64,000 nt of DNA from contig OX485803.1 in NCBI GenBank assembly GCA_950295325.1, forward strand, positions 73,175,554 through 73,239,553, in the 5' to 3' direction. The notes beneath the pieces were generated by a model. That model worked only from the letters and a program-made list of their open reading frames with translations. It did not search any database and was not told the origin of the DNA. The position numbers were made by a program, and so were the translations under genes. Origin of the DNA: Polytrichum commune. Its lineage: Eukaryota; Streptophyta; Polytrichopsida; Polytrichales; Polytrichaceae. Positions within the stretch are counted from its first letter, which is position 1; each line of letters starts with the position of its first letter. Positions 24,151 to 35,156 of this stretch are shown here, in pieces.

Positions 24151-24414
24151 ATATTTTATTACTTTGATTTTAACAAAATGGTAAACACAATGGCAAAATG
24201 GTTTACATGCCAAGGGAAATATGCACATCCACGTCGGCATTTTTTGCCACATAGGACGCCACCTTGGCAAGAAGGTAAGTATTTTACCCACCCTACTAGG
24301 TTGACCCTAGTTTGACCCTACGAGGAGCCTATTGTGTCGTGACGGAGGGGTCCGACCCGACACGACGCGTCATGACGGCACGACCCCGTCATGACGTCGC
24401 GATAGACAACCCTG
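24151..24414. mobile_element. Second family-2 MITE, left end in the gap
   Basis: 24213-24414 is the reverse complement of the left end of the element at 23359 (shared blocks gccaccttggcaagaaggta and gacaaccctg). It ends at 24414 with the same terminus. The two copies face each other across the gap, which may explain the assembly failure. Confidence 0.7.
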
Positions 24415-24708
24415 TCCACATGGTAAACACTAACACCTAAACAGGTGTCGAGTCTAGCCGGCCATTTTCCAGCAATTTCCTTTCCATCAAAGAAGACTTT
24501 CATATACGGACACTATTTGATCAACCTAAGCTAGAAAGACAGCCCACCTTGAAAGTCCAACTCCTTTACTCCGATGTTCAGACTACTTCCAGAATGACCA
24601 TTTCTATATACAACGCATTGTGTTGTGAGCCTCTCTAGCTACTTCATCATCTCCATAAATGACTCTACTTATGATATTTATGGTAATTGTGCTCATCTAG
24701 TGATTTGA

Positions 24709-26042
24709 TCACAGTCTCCGACCACCCATGGCATAAGAGATAGTTTGCTTCTTCAGAGGGCCCAACAGATGCACAACATTGAAACCGGCTGCATGAGCTA
24801 TGTCAAAAGGTCCAAAATCTCCCGGTAAATCTTTTGGAAGCCATCCAAGATATCCATCATTGCCATATTGGTCTTCTTTCGCTCTCCTTCATATTCTTCC
24901 AGTACAATTGTCTGAAATGTGATAACAAATTAATTAGAGATAGTCACATAATACCATTTCAGCATGTTCACTTTAGTAGTACATAGCGAAAAGGGTGGCT
25001 TAAACCCAAGGAATAAACCCACATCACATAGGGAGTCCAAGGTTAAGATGCCTTAGGCCATAATAGTGGTTAGATGGGTACTCCACCAAATCATAGTGCA
25101 TGTATGCAGATGAACCCAATATTTTCAACCACCCATGTGGGAGCCTATAGGCTTGGCCTTGAGGGAGATTAGGTGCAACTTGGATTATTCACGCCCATTC
25201 AGGGTGTTCACCTATGATAGAGGCAGTATTCTTCAGGGTCCCTCTAAATCTTGTGATGTCTGTTTCAGGAATACATACAGAATAGGACTAATTTGAAGAT
25301 GAAGCAACACTATAATGCACGCCAGTGGTTATGTTGAAACATCTCTCCTCACATAGTGAAATCACATCGTCAGCATCTTCAACTTCACCAGAAAGGAAGA
25401 ATCAAGACATTGGAACAACATAATTTACACATACCTCTCCAATATCGCGGCCACTGTGTATGCCTTGTTGCAAAACTTTTGTAAGCGCATCAACATCTCC
25501 AAACCGTAAATTGGCACCCTGTCCAAGAAGGGTATGCACTGTATGTGCAACATCACCAACAAGAGCAACACAGTGGCTCACATACTTGGTTGCATGCATT
25601 AAAGACAATGGAAATGAAACCCTGTCTGTGACATAGCCCACAATGCGGGGAGGAACTTGGAACTGCTCCAGTGCTGAAGGTGCCATGGCTCCAAGCACTT
25701 CAGCCCCTAGCACTCCCCCCAACACCTCTGCAATCCTTGAGTTTGGTTGCGATCCATAGTCTTCTAGTAATGCTTTGTTTGCTACTGTAACAAATTTTTC
25801 ACGTGACATGGTCTTTAGGTCCTGGGCAGGTGCAGGCGAGGTTGTCCACACTATGTTGCTACATGAAACTCCCAATGGCAACAATGCAAATGGGCCAGTG
25901 GGAAGAAAACGTTGCCAAGCTGTAGCGCGACCCCATTCCACCTTTACTGTGCAAATGACTGTTGTTTGTTTGCACATGATTCCTTCTACTGTATCATTCA
26001 AACCAAGACCTAAATTTTGCGTTTGTGCTCCTTCCTGAGCAC
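24709..26042 (-). pseudogene. COQ6: COQ6-like ubiquinone monooxygenase, 3' fragment
   Basis: The segment matches the C-terminal part of COQ6, the flavin monooxygenase of ubiquinone ring hydroxylation in mitochondria. Exon 25435-26042 carries AWQRFLPTGPFALLPLG, SNIVWT, FPLSLMHATKYV and VALVGDVAHTVH. It ends at a good donor (GAG/gtatgt) and joins in phase to exon 24709-24911 (LEEYEGERKK, MAMMDILDGFQKIY). The FAD-binding N-terminus is absent: directly upstream lie LSM4 exons instead. The usual HPLAGQG reads HTLLGQG, and a frame shift near 24800 separates FQKIYR from the DFGPFDIAHAAGF tail, which ends SYAMGG then a stop. I read it as a captured or decayed fragment, not a working gene. Confidence 0.8.
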
Positions 26043-26248
26043 CAAGGCATCGCAAGCAACTCGAGCACTGTCAAGTAGACTTAAAACAAATGTTTATTCA
26101 TATAAATCAACGAATGTGTGTAGAATATCCAACATCCACTTTGTCTCAGCCATATGGAGGGGAAACCAATACCTGGAGCAAACAAGGTTGCATCCATAAG
26201 AAGAATGATACATAGCATAGAAATATACTTTCACAAAAGAGAAATCAC

Positions 26249-26483
26249 CTTAAGGGTACAGATAACTTCCCGAAGATGTATGTTCATCCATGTATCGCAA
26301 TCGACTAGATGACCATTGTAAGTCTCTCTGTTCTTCAGCTCAACAAGCTGATTTCAATATCGTCAAGAAAGATAGTAAGCCCAACAAAAGTTCATGCATA
26401 CCAGTGGTACACAGTAGGCCTCAAGAGGTAAGGAGGTGTACCATATAATGCCCTTTCGCTGTCTTCAACAACGATAGCGGAAG
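26249..26483 (-). pseudogene. LSM4: LSM4 fragment, first two coding exons
   Basis: LSm4 is a subunit of the LSm2-8/LSm1-7 rings (U6 snRNA binding, mRNA decapping). Two exons are recognisable: 26442-26483 (LPLSLLKTAKGHYM) and 26249-26347 ([20 protein letters not shown], then [13 protein letters not shown]). They join in phase 0 across a gt/ag intron exactly as in plant LSM4. The initiating Met is missing, since the codons before LPLS read LR. The exons for the rest of the Sm fold are not found before the COQ6 piece about 200 bp downstream, so this is a gene fragment. Confidence 0.85.
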
Positions 26484-26763
26484 CCGCAACACACATAAAG
26501 CAAAATTCAGATGAGAGCAATAAGTTTGAGGACTACAAATTGGTTGTTGATAGGTAGGAGCTACAAGTAGAAACATGTGGTATTCAAATAGGAGTCTTTT
26601 TCTTGACATTTTTTTCTATATGGTTTATTCAGGTAGTCAGCTCTCAAGTACCCTGCGAGTAAATTAGAGGTCTTTGCCTATTGATAAGGAAAAATGAGCT
26701 GCCTGGATACCCACACCCATTTACATCCTTAGACACAACCTCACTGGATCTTTCCATGGTCGT

Positions 26764-28133
26764 TGTCAGCCCTAAACTCCCACCCTTGAGCGTCGTAATC
26801 CGGGTGAGAGCTTATGACTCACATGAACTCCACTGGCCTTGATAAACAGTTGTAACTTATACCCATTCCAATTGGTGAATCGGTGTACTTGACACCTCTT
26901 CCTTTATTAATTCAAACTCAAGTGTTTATAAACACTCGAGTATCACACTCACACAAATAAAAGAAAAACCCGAGTTCAAGGTTGTAGGCTAAATAATACT
27001 AACCTAGAGATCTAATGATATAATGCCTCTCACTGAGGTTCATTACTTGATCACAACACACATGGCATATTACCAAGCTTATCACTAAGCCTACTCCAAC
27101 CTTATCATTCAACATTCATAGGATTCATAAATCCTTTTGCTAAACATTTATATTATTTCATTTTAAGAACTTTGTGCCTTCATCTACTTAGGGAGGGAGA
27201 GAAAGAAAAAAAGAAAGATAGTCCTAATCGCAAGAGTGAGAGAGTGAGAATGAGCCTCCGTCCTTCCCTTCGGGGGACTACCTCCTTCCATCACCAAGCA
27301 TTACCGGCCGTAGATCTAACCATACCCACATCTAACGGTTGGAATTGCCGGCCGTCATACTCTAGCCGTCATCCCTAGAATCCCTAGATCCAACGGTCTT
27401 GGTCTTCCATCCACTTGATCAAACGGTCTTCATCCATCCGGCTTCATCCGCTTAGCATCATCCACCGTTCGTTGCCATCCTTCATTCGTTCGTCTTCATC
27501 CTCCGTTCGTTGTCATCCTTGTGTCCTTCGCAAGTATCTTGATTTTTTTATACGAATTACTTAACTTAAATCTAATTTGAACCACTGAATTCCTTTCTAA
27601 TTAACCCGCGAACCTTAATAAACCGTGAGCGGTTAGGTGAATATAAGTAAAATGCCTCTAAAATATGAAAAGTAATCGAAAAGGTTCTACTTACACATAT
27701 GTGGTAACTTCTTCTCTGTATCTGCCTATAGACTATTCCTGCTTTTACCACTAGCTCATCTTGGGATAGCACCAGTTTATGGAACCAACCGGATTCGAAC
27801 CCGGGTTGGTCCAAATCTTAATCTAGTCTCTTACACACAACTCGCATCCACAGGCGGATGTGCCAAAATCTAGTGACTATCTATAAAGGTTAATAGAACC
27901 CCGTTTACTAAACTTAAACCTTTAAGCCTAGGAACCCCATTAACCAACCTCTAAATAACTCTAACAATTCCTACTAGTACTCAGCACTAACACCCTAGCT
28001 TCAACTTAATTCAACTAATAACTAAGAACACAACTTGTTTTTATGTTTTTGAATATTTGAACACAAATGAAAGTTCAAGTTTTGTTAATCCCTTGCGATT
28101 AAGAACACATGTGGGCACCATATCGGGCTCACA
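26764..28133 (-). mobile_element. Solo LTR, related family (1370 bp)
   Basis: Read on the minus strand it starts tgtgagcccgatatgg and ends gggctgaca. The flanks are gtcgt (26759-26763) and gtcgc (28134-28138), a 4-of-5 target duplication. No internal region. Its start resembles the LTRs at 21177, 45275 and 55929 but the body differs. Confidence 0.7.
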
Positions 28134-28429
28134 GTCGCCTAAATTTCTTTGTGGTCAATTCAACTCGAATCTCTGGACACTCCCCACTGAGCCAGTATGC
28201 TCAACTAAGAGCACCAGAGTTGGAAGAACTGTCAGTAATCTCAAACTTGAAGCTCCCATATATCGGAAACCTCTAAACTCATATACCATTGACACCGATT
28301 TCACATCAATTCAATCGTACCAAACCACAACATTGACTTTACACCAAACATAGGGTCACAAATGCAAGACCAAAATTTTCCTGAATTACGCGTTGAATCA
28401 ATGTTGAATCAATCATTAGCAAGATGTTG

Positions 28430-29265
28430 AATTAGCACTGCAATTGTCCACATCCGAGTATCTGAGCTGTAAGCTTCCAACAACGAGAAATGATTGCCTC
28501 CATGATCACCAGGATGCACGAGTAGATCACTCTAAGGCATTTTTGTGCACCACGTGCGGCTGGGTTTTTGTTTTTGTTTTGGGGCTATTTACCTTCAAGG
28601 GCTGAATTAAAGTCTCCCTATAATTACTTAAATTTCAAAAATGGCCCATTTGTTTGCACCCTTCCATTACTTATATTGTCCAAGTCATTGCAATTTTTTG
28701 TACTCTATATTCTTTTTAAGTAATTTTGGACAGACGGAAATCCCAATTATCATCCATCCTAATGAGTCCTATACCCATTTACATACCATACTAAACATAC
28801 CTTCTAGGATCTTTATCTTCAACCCCTATATTAATTTTACAAAAAAACAATGGCCCACGTTTAATGTCCATCTAACTTACTTATAATGGGATTGTCTACA
28901 TTTAATGGCCCCTTCATTATTTGGAATTCCTTTATAATGTTTATTTCAAATGATTTTAATCATGTCTATATTATGCCGCACGTCATTTTTAAAATGCACT
29001 AAGTGATCTACCCGTGCCAGGATGTGCAATTGAGCGGATCGCATGAAACCCTAGCCCACCGGAGTTTTCCACAATCTTCATAGCCGTTGCGGATGCAGGG
29101 GTGCACGGAGAAGATGGAGGTTGAGGTAATTGTGTCCACGCTTTCGTTGTTGGATTACACACAACAATTCCGTCCTCCGAATAGCCGTTGGAGTTTCCCA
29201 CCAAGTTGGAGCACAAGACCAGCCCTCCAGCGCTAGCCTTGACGGCTGTGAGGGTCGGTATGAAG
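28430..29265 (-). pseudogene. F-box/kelch-type protein fragment, split by a MITE
   Basis: On the minus strand 29017-29265 encodes kelch/F-box-associated sequence (GLVLCSNLVGNSNGY, VVCNPTTKAWTQLP). The frame resumes on the far side of the MITE at about 28516-28440 (DHGGNHFSLLEAYSSDTRMW) with the 8-bp duplication accounting for the overlap. Plant F-box/kelch proteins recruit targets to SCF ubiquitin ligases. The F-box and the upstream part are missing, replaced by a minisatellite at 29266-29412. A fragment, not a functional gene. Confidence 0.72.
28517..29016. mobile_element. Nonautonomous hAT-type MITE, family 1
   Basis: A 500-bp copy of the element at 7402-7940, with ends cacgagtagatcact and agtgatctacccgtg and a perfect 8-bp target duplication ccaggatg at 28509-28516 and 29017-29024. 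It interrupts the F-box/kelch fragment. Confidence 0.92.
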
Positions 29266-29412
29266 GCAACCCATTGCAACCCATTGCAACCCACTCCAAC
29301 CCACTCCAACACATCTCGAACCCACATCAACCCACATCAACCCATGTCAACCCATGTCAACCCATGCGAACCCAATATAACCCACGCCAACCCACGCCAA
29401 CCCACACCAACC
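29266..29412. repeat. 10-bp minisatellite (caaccca-type)
   Basis: About 14 imperfect units of the form caacccactc, caacccatgt or caacccacgc in tandem. It lies exactly between the F-box/kelch piece and the VPS35 piece, so it marks their junction. Confidence 0.9.
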
Positions 29413-29663
29413 GTGCTACTAATTTTTGCTCTTCCTTGAAATCCTCTTCATCCAACTGTACCCACTCCAGAATAAAGATATCATCTGTTAGTCACCTGTG
29501 CGTATGCAACTCTTTAAAGTCGGTTTCTAGATGAAATATAGTTAAAAGAGCTTGAGGTAGAATAAAGAATGGTTCCACAAATCACCATGAGTACCTCATC
29601 TATTGATGGTGCACCTTCACTATCTTGAATGAGCTCTTTCAAAAGCTCAAAGAGGGCATCCAC
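29410..29663 (-). pseudogene. VPS35: VPS35 fragment, two exons
   Basis: VPS35 is the retromer scaffold for endosome sorting. Exon 29595-29663 (VDALFELLKELIQDSEGAPS then IDE) has a clean acceptor and a GAG/gtactc donor. The next exon begins at 29455 (LDEEDFKEEQKLVARLV) and runs straight into the minisatellite, where VPS35 similarity stops. Both match the plant VPS35 block around DALFELIKGLI and DEEDFKEEQ, from memory of the family. No other part of VPS35 was found. Confidence 0.72.
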
Positions 29664-29941
29664 CTGTATCATCACAGAACAAAGAATCAATCTGCCTCTC
29701 TAGAGTACAAGGTACTTTGATTAATTTCTGGAGTCTGTGCAAATAGGTAAATTAAACAATTGACAATTATTGCATCTTGCCTCCACAACATAGCTTGTAA
29801 CTGTGATAACCACGACACATAAAGCCTCCAGGCTTAATTGTCATGTAATGGTCAATTGCCTAAACCCTGGTATGTACAGTCCTCAACAACACATTGTCTT
29901 TAGCACAATGAAGACAGTAGGGAAAGACATACCAGACTCAC

Positions 29942-30044
29942 AAAAGAAACTCATCAAACCAATGGTAAGCCCCACGTGCTTGCAAGTTTTTGACCAGAAA
30001 GAGATGGTATTTCAGAGCTGCCTCCAACCATTCGGGAGCAAACA
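29942..30044 (-). pseudogene. Unidentified exon-like segment
   Basis: Between an acceptor (tttcag) and a strong donor (gtgagt) lies an open stretch with protein-like composition (FAPEWLEAALKYHLFLVKN, GAYHWFDEFLL). It is on the same strand as the neighbouring gene fragments. I do not recognise the parent gene. Confidence 0.4.
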
Positions 30045-30059
30045 CTGAAATTGCAGGGG

Positions 30060-31620
30060 CAAGGTGTTTAGGAGGGTGAGGTTTTTTGCAGTGCTGCATC
30101 TAATAAAACTGACCCTATGTAGCTTACAAGAAGGTACTAAGTACAATATTGTTTCGGCCATTGTTTTGTGAAATATGGATGTTACCTATGGGACAACCAT
30201 AGAATCTGGGTAGTGCAACACTACACTTGGAGATTCGAACTCTATGAAAAATGGAATTGTTAGGCTCCATTCCAGGGCTCTTGATGCATTCTGTGCATTC
30301 CATTAAGTGCTCTCCGTGTTTCGGCTGGAAATGTAGTGCTATAGTTTACTTGTTTGTTGATCCTTGTGCATAATCAATGCCCAATACATTAGCACTGGTA
30401 CCCCTCTCCCACACCAAAACATACAGCAAAAAGAAAACAAGACAAGCAAATCCTGCCCAAATGTAAACTTCTGCTTGCATTAAGTATTGTCGGGGAGAAT
30501 CCCTTTTGATGAAGGTTTTCTTAAAATATGTGTTTACACCACCCCCTTTACTTCTCATGTATCTTAGGTATCCAATTGCAGTGACTAATGTACTTGGGAG
30601 AAAGAACAAGTTGGGTTGATAAAAAAGAAAAATATATCAATCATGATAAATTAATCACCTCCAAACCACATTCTGACATCTATTTTCCTACCAACTATGT
30701 TAAGAACAGAGCATGATTAAAATCAATTGAATCAATAGGTAGGAAGCAGCCAAGTAGACTGGTTGTTTGCTTCTATAGCACATGGTCATTACACCTGATA
30801 CATGGCATCACAATTTGATTCCTTATAGTTGCGTGTAGCTGCTTCGCTTAGTACAAATTATGGTCACATGACTTCCGGAGAAATGTAACTCAAGGTAACA
30901 ACTCTCATCACAGAAAATGCTTGCATCTTCGAGTCAAGTCAGAGCTTGACTTAAAAACAATGTATTGTTTCAAGATTTTTCTTATCTCATTAGCTTGAAA
31001 AAAATACACAAGCAGTGGTGATGAACGAAGTTCTCAAGATTTTGACAACAATCACTCTAGTTCCGAAAGACCTTTTCTAGCCCCAACTCTTGCACATTCA
31101 CTACCCAACATCGAAAATATGGACAAGAAAAAACTCGGATCAATTTGAGAACCAGTCTTTGAGCGCCTTAAAGTCCTTGACCACGGAAACAAACAAATTT
31201 TTTTACCTGAATTGAGTCAATTTCAACTTGTTGGGCTTCATTGATTTAAGAGTAGTATTCATCACCACTGCTCGTGTACATTTGGAAGGAGCTCTGTTGT
31301 TGCATTTTTCTGAGATAAATTGTTCTTCAAGCTTCGCAAACAACCTCTCTACTTACAACAGTAATGTCCTAACCACAGCTCTTGCACATTAACCACCCAC
31401 ACCCAAAATAAAAAAAATAAAAAAATAATAGAACCAAAAACATAAAAGAAGAGAATTGGTTTCTCTCCCGCAACCCACGCATACACACCTTATGAGCTCC
31501 TCGGAAATCATTGCCCACGGAAAACCAAACTCTGTGTATTACATTTCCACCCAAATTGAAATGAACACTCCCGAGATTTTGGTGGGAAAGTGTGACATTG
31601 GTTGAAAATTGTTTATGTAA
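30060..31620. other. Intergenic, repeat debris
   Basis: No recognised gene. 30380-30600 is a diverged copy of the repeat found in NPF intron 4. 30690-30790 resembles sequence near 60640. Confidence 0.4.
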
Positions 31621-31624
31621 ACAA

Positions 31625-31970
31625 CACATGCATATTCAACATTCATAGATTAACCTCAAAACTTCAATTTTGACATGTAAATTATACCACTTGTTCAACC
31701 AACAGAGCATAATCAAACCATTTTGCAATAAATAGGGCAGGAGTGGCAAGATTAAATATAGGCAACGAGCAGCCAGAGCAATCTGGCTGTAATGAATAGG
31801 GAGAGCCGATCGCTAGTTACACATGCACGGGTTGAATTTGAAAAATGGTCGATTGGAGTTCCAGAATTCATGAAAATTTTCTATCGTTTGGAAGTCTAAA
31901 CAGAGTTTACCGCAACTCAATAAAGATAGACCGAAAATTATCGTGACATATACAGTTTGTCCAAACGGGA
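31625..31970 (+). repeat. Dispersed repeat, homologous to 60240-60640
   Basis: Shares about 330 bp with 60240-60565 (catgcatattcaacattcat, gagcagccagagcaa, gaatagggagagcc) and includes a single arm of the 9148 fold-back family (ctagttacacatgcacgg). Confidence 0.7.
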
Positions 31971-32340
31971 GCGCTCCCCTTTCATGCACCTGGATACCAC
32001 CTTCGTAAACCCAACATCAAAAATTGGATGGCCAATATACTCAAATTCAGAATCCATCGCTTCACACAAGCTAGCGTAGGCCTCCACATTCTGGTCTTGC
32101 ACCTTTACAATCGAAACATCTAGAAATACGGTGCACAATGTTCTCAAAATCTCTATGAATTTGGATCATGTTCCACCAGTTTCGATTGGTTGTCCCTCGC
32201 TATTGCACTCGATCATAAATGGTTTTTGTCCCCTCGCAATCTTGTCCGACTCCTCTATCTCATAGAATTGCTGTAGATTCGGGATCCGTTTTTTGGACCT
32301 ACTACCGGTTTCGCTGGAGCCGGTGTCGTGATGTGGGCCG
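31938..32340 (-). pseudogene. CACTA (En/Spm) accessory protein fragment
   Basis: Minus-strand codons 32330 to 31938 read KPFMIECNSEGQPIE, then SKFIEILRTLCTVF and CMKGERSRLDKLYM, resembling the plant Ptta/En/Spm transposase region (FxxNxxGQPIG followed by a helical domain). A stop (TGA at about 32168) interrupts it. It abuts, but is distinct from, the CACTA end at 32427. Confidence 0.5.
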
Positions 32341-32426
32341 ACTACTAGTTAGAACTTAGGTAATTTTATATGTTATTGTTATTTTCAAATAGAGATTAAT
32401 ATGATGATCTAAGTTAGTTGTTTACA

Positions 32427-33690
32427 CTACAAAGAAAGCATGAAAAAATAATTGGGGTTTCTGACTAAAATCGGTAGTAAAGTGCACTGATGACTAGCAC
32501 CATTTTTAGTCCTCAACCTGGTCATGTCGGACTAGTCGCTCCAGACAAAATGACTACGGTCATATCGGACAGTTCTTGTTCCCTATGGCGCGTTCCCCAT
32601 AGGGTTTAGGAACCTCGTTTTGGGACGTTCTTCAACCCTTCGTTGTTATTACTATATTTAGTCATACGTATATGAGTAAATATCGCAATATGTAGTCATG
32701 TCCTCTGATTTGAAGTACTCATCTCTACTTCACTGGAATTAGTCATGATATGTATTTCCATTACTACATGGTTTTCCTTGCTAAAGTCCATTTGTCCAGT
32801 GCATTCGTTCAACAATTGTTTTTAGTCATATTGTGACTAATAATTGTCATCATATACATGATCTCTTACCAAACAGAGTCACATTTGGCGGAATTCATTT
32901 TGAAGGGCTGATCAATGTTCTCGGTGTATAGTAGTCAGCGTTTCGGTTTTAGTGACCAAATGTAGTCATTCCATTTGACTGTAACTAGTACCATGTTTAA
33001 AACTGGAGACTTTTATATTCATGACGATTGCACTTATACAACAAACATGATGATTAGGCTTTGTCATCATTATCAAACATTCAACGCCATCATATTGGCA
33101 CATATAGTCATTTTATCGATATGACTAGGACCTATATATGACTAAGCATAGTCAAGATATTCAAATAATGCACTGCAAGAGAGGAATACGTATGATCAAT
33201 TTCAACCACTACAACTAGTCACACATGATTATGAATAGAGTCATTAATCTCGGACATTTTACTAGGTATAGTCATCAATCTCGGATATTTTACTACAAAC
33301 TGCCAGTAAACAATGAACTACATGATATGGTCTCATGTGATTACTTTATTTGAACTACTTGCATCAAAGCACGTATGTATATCAATGTATTTCTTGCACT
33401 CAGCTACGCCTGCATATTTGGATGGCGTAGAAACTCGGTGGGCCACATTATAAAACTTCCCACAGCTTCTCCGATCTTCCGCAACGGTGGATCATCCATT
33501 TCCACACTCTTGAAGAAGACATATTCGTCGTCCTCGCTTTTCTGCACTTCTAAGGACACACAACCTTCGTATATTATGGCACCGTGCAATGTCTCTCCCT
33601 CCACATTCTTCACCTTCCCATGCGCAATCAGTTTTCCTTCCTCTCCTACCCCATAACTCATCAGTTTCACAAGATCATCTGCCGAGAAAG
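32427..33690 (-). mobile_element. CACTA element, 3' end with DUF8039-like exon
   Basis: The terminus cactacaaagaaagca at 32427 is a CACTA-type end. The next 900 bp hold many scattered tgacta/tagtca motifs typical of CACTA subterminal arrays. Minus-strand exon 33404-33690 begins after an acceptor (tcggcag) and encodes VKLMSYGVGEEGKLIAHG, EGCVSLEV and GEAVGSFIMWPTEFL, matching the DUF8039 domain at the C-terminus of plant CACTA accessory proteins. The other end and the transposase were not found, so the element is truncated. Confidence 0.65.
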
Positions 33691-33799
33691 AGGGAGGTTT
33701 TTATTGTCTTTCGACTGTTGCAACCACTTGCACTTGCGAAAATGCCATACATCAGAAACTCTAGGATGCACCACGCAAGCAAACATTTAAATTTTAAAT

Positions 33800-35070
33800 A
33801 ACATTGCAATATATCATTCCGAGGTTAAGAGGTGTAATTAAATTGAGAACCGGTCTTAAGTTCAAAAGCGGGTGACTTGGTAGAATGATGTTGTAGGTAG
33901 GATTTCGGAATGATAGGATTTACCGGCGGTGGCCGTTACCTAACCACCTTCGGAATCTAGAAGGCCTAACCTTAAAGTTTTCTATTGGTTAGCTGGATAA
34001 GCCTTTAATCCAAACATTTCCTATTTCTAGCGGGATAAGGGTTCTAGAAGCCTTTAATACAAATGTCTCCTATTAGTTAGCCGCTTAGGGGTTCTAAAAG
34101 TCTTTACCTCAAAGGTATTCTATTGGCCGAAGGGGGCAAGGTGGAAGAGTATTTGAGGGGTGTTAGAAGGGTGTTGAGGTGAGAAATTAGCATTTGGAGT
34201 TGGTACTTGTGCATATTTGAAGGAACTTTGAGCATTTTAAGATAGATAAGCATTTAGGAAGCTCTACTATACTTGAGGGTGTAGGAATGAAAGTTTAGAA
34301 TAAATAAGTTGTACTAAGTGCTCTATTTGTATTGTTTCATTGGTTATTAAGTGAGCATAACTTTGGAGTGAAAATTTTTGTGAATTGTGGATGATTGGCG
34401 TGTTCAATTGATATGAAAATTTGAGAGAATGTTCCTTGTAAGATATTAGTGTTGAAGTAAAAATTTGGAAGCTTTAATCTTTTGGAAGAAAAAATTATAA
34501 AGAATTGAAGTGAAGGGTGGGTATAAGCATCATTGGGTGGCTCCACTATGAACCACCTAGGAAAATATTCAGGAAATGGAGGGTAGACGACGATTAATGT
34601 TTTTTTCATGTAATAAATAATTAGTATTTTACTTATTGGTTCTTTCCACTGACACAATCTTATCATCATCGCTGTCAAGGGGGAGAGTCCCGCCTATGTT
34701 GAGTAGTAAGGGGGTCTGTTTGAAAAAAGTCCTAAAGAACTCTTGGTCCCGCCGAAACTCAAATGACCATAATAGGATCTACATGTGGTCACCAACCAAA
34801 AATGACTGATAGGGTAGGGTTTTTTTGCGAGGAATGAGGCTCTCTGCTTGGGCGCAAGAGTTTGAGCAAGCGGCAACCATCAGGTTGTCCAATGAAGCAC
34901 ATTTTTTTTGTTTGTTTAGCGTTGTTTCCATAAATTCATTGTGTTTAGGGTTGGCTATGGCGAAACAGGTGTGTTTTGGCAATTTCACATTCAAAATGTT
35001 CATGTCTATCTACGCTTGGACCGGACGGTGATTTGTTCATCTCCTCTTATGCATCTTGTGTTCTCATTCC
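33800..35070. other. Repeat-rich stretch before the RING gene
   Basis: 33963-34130 is a degenerate tandem of about 50-bp units (cctttaatccaaacatttcc-type, three copies). 34300-34680 has LTR-like sequence but no ends I could prove. 34690-35070 may hold upstream exons or the promoter of the gene that follows; none is convincing. Confidence 0.4.
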
Positions 35071-35156
35071 AGGATGAATCCATTCTAGATCTCCACTATT
35101 TCATCAATGTTCAAGGTTTGAGAGGAGAAGGGAGGGAGGTGAAGTCTTTGCAAGAG

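Noticed and set aside
27690-27830. A-box/B-box-like words (gagctagtggtaaa, gggttcgaatccgg) suggesting a tRNA or SINE on the minus strand
   Set aside because: The B-box-like word precedes the A-box-like word on that strand, the wrong order, and the sequence lies inside a solo LTR.
30346-30609. 87-codon minus frame with a hydrophobic, membrane-like stretch
   Set aside because: The same region is a diverged copy of the dispersed repeat in NPF intron 4, so the frame is likely chance.
33800-34690. Possible additional solo LTR
   Set aside because: LTR-like composition, but no matching tg/ca ends with a target duplication could be established.
34337-35003. Minus-strand and plus-strand open frames before the RING gene
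   Set aside because: No splice chain or similarity supports them; the region is repeat-rich and could be LTR-derived.
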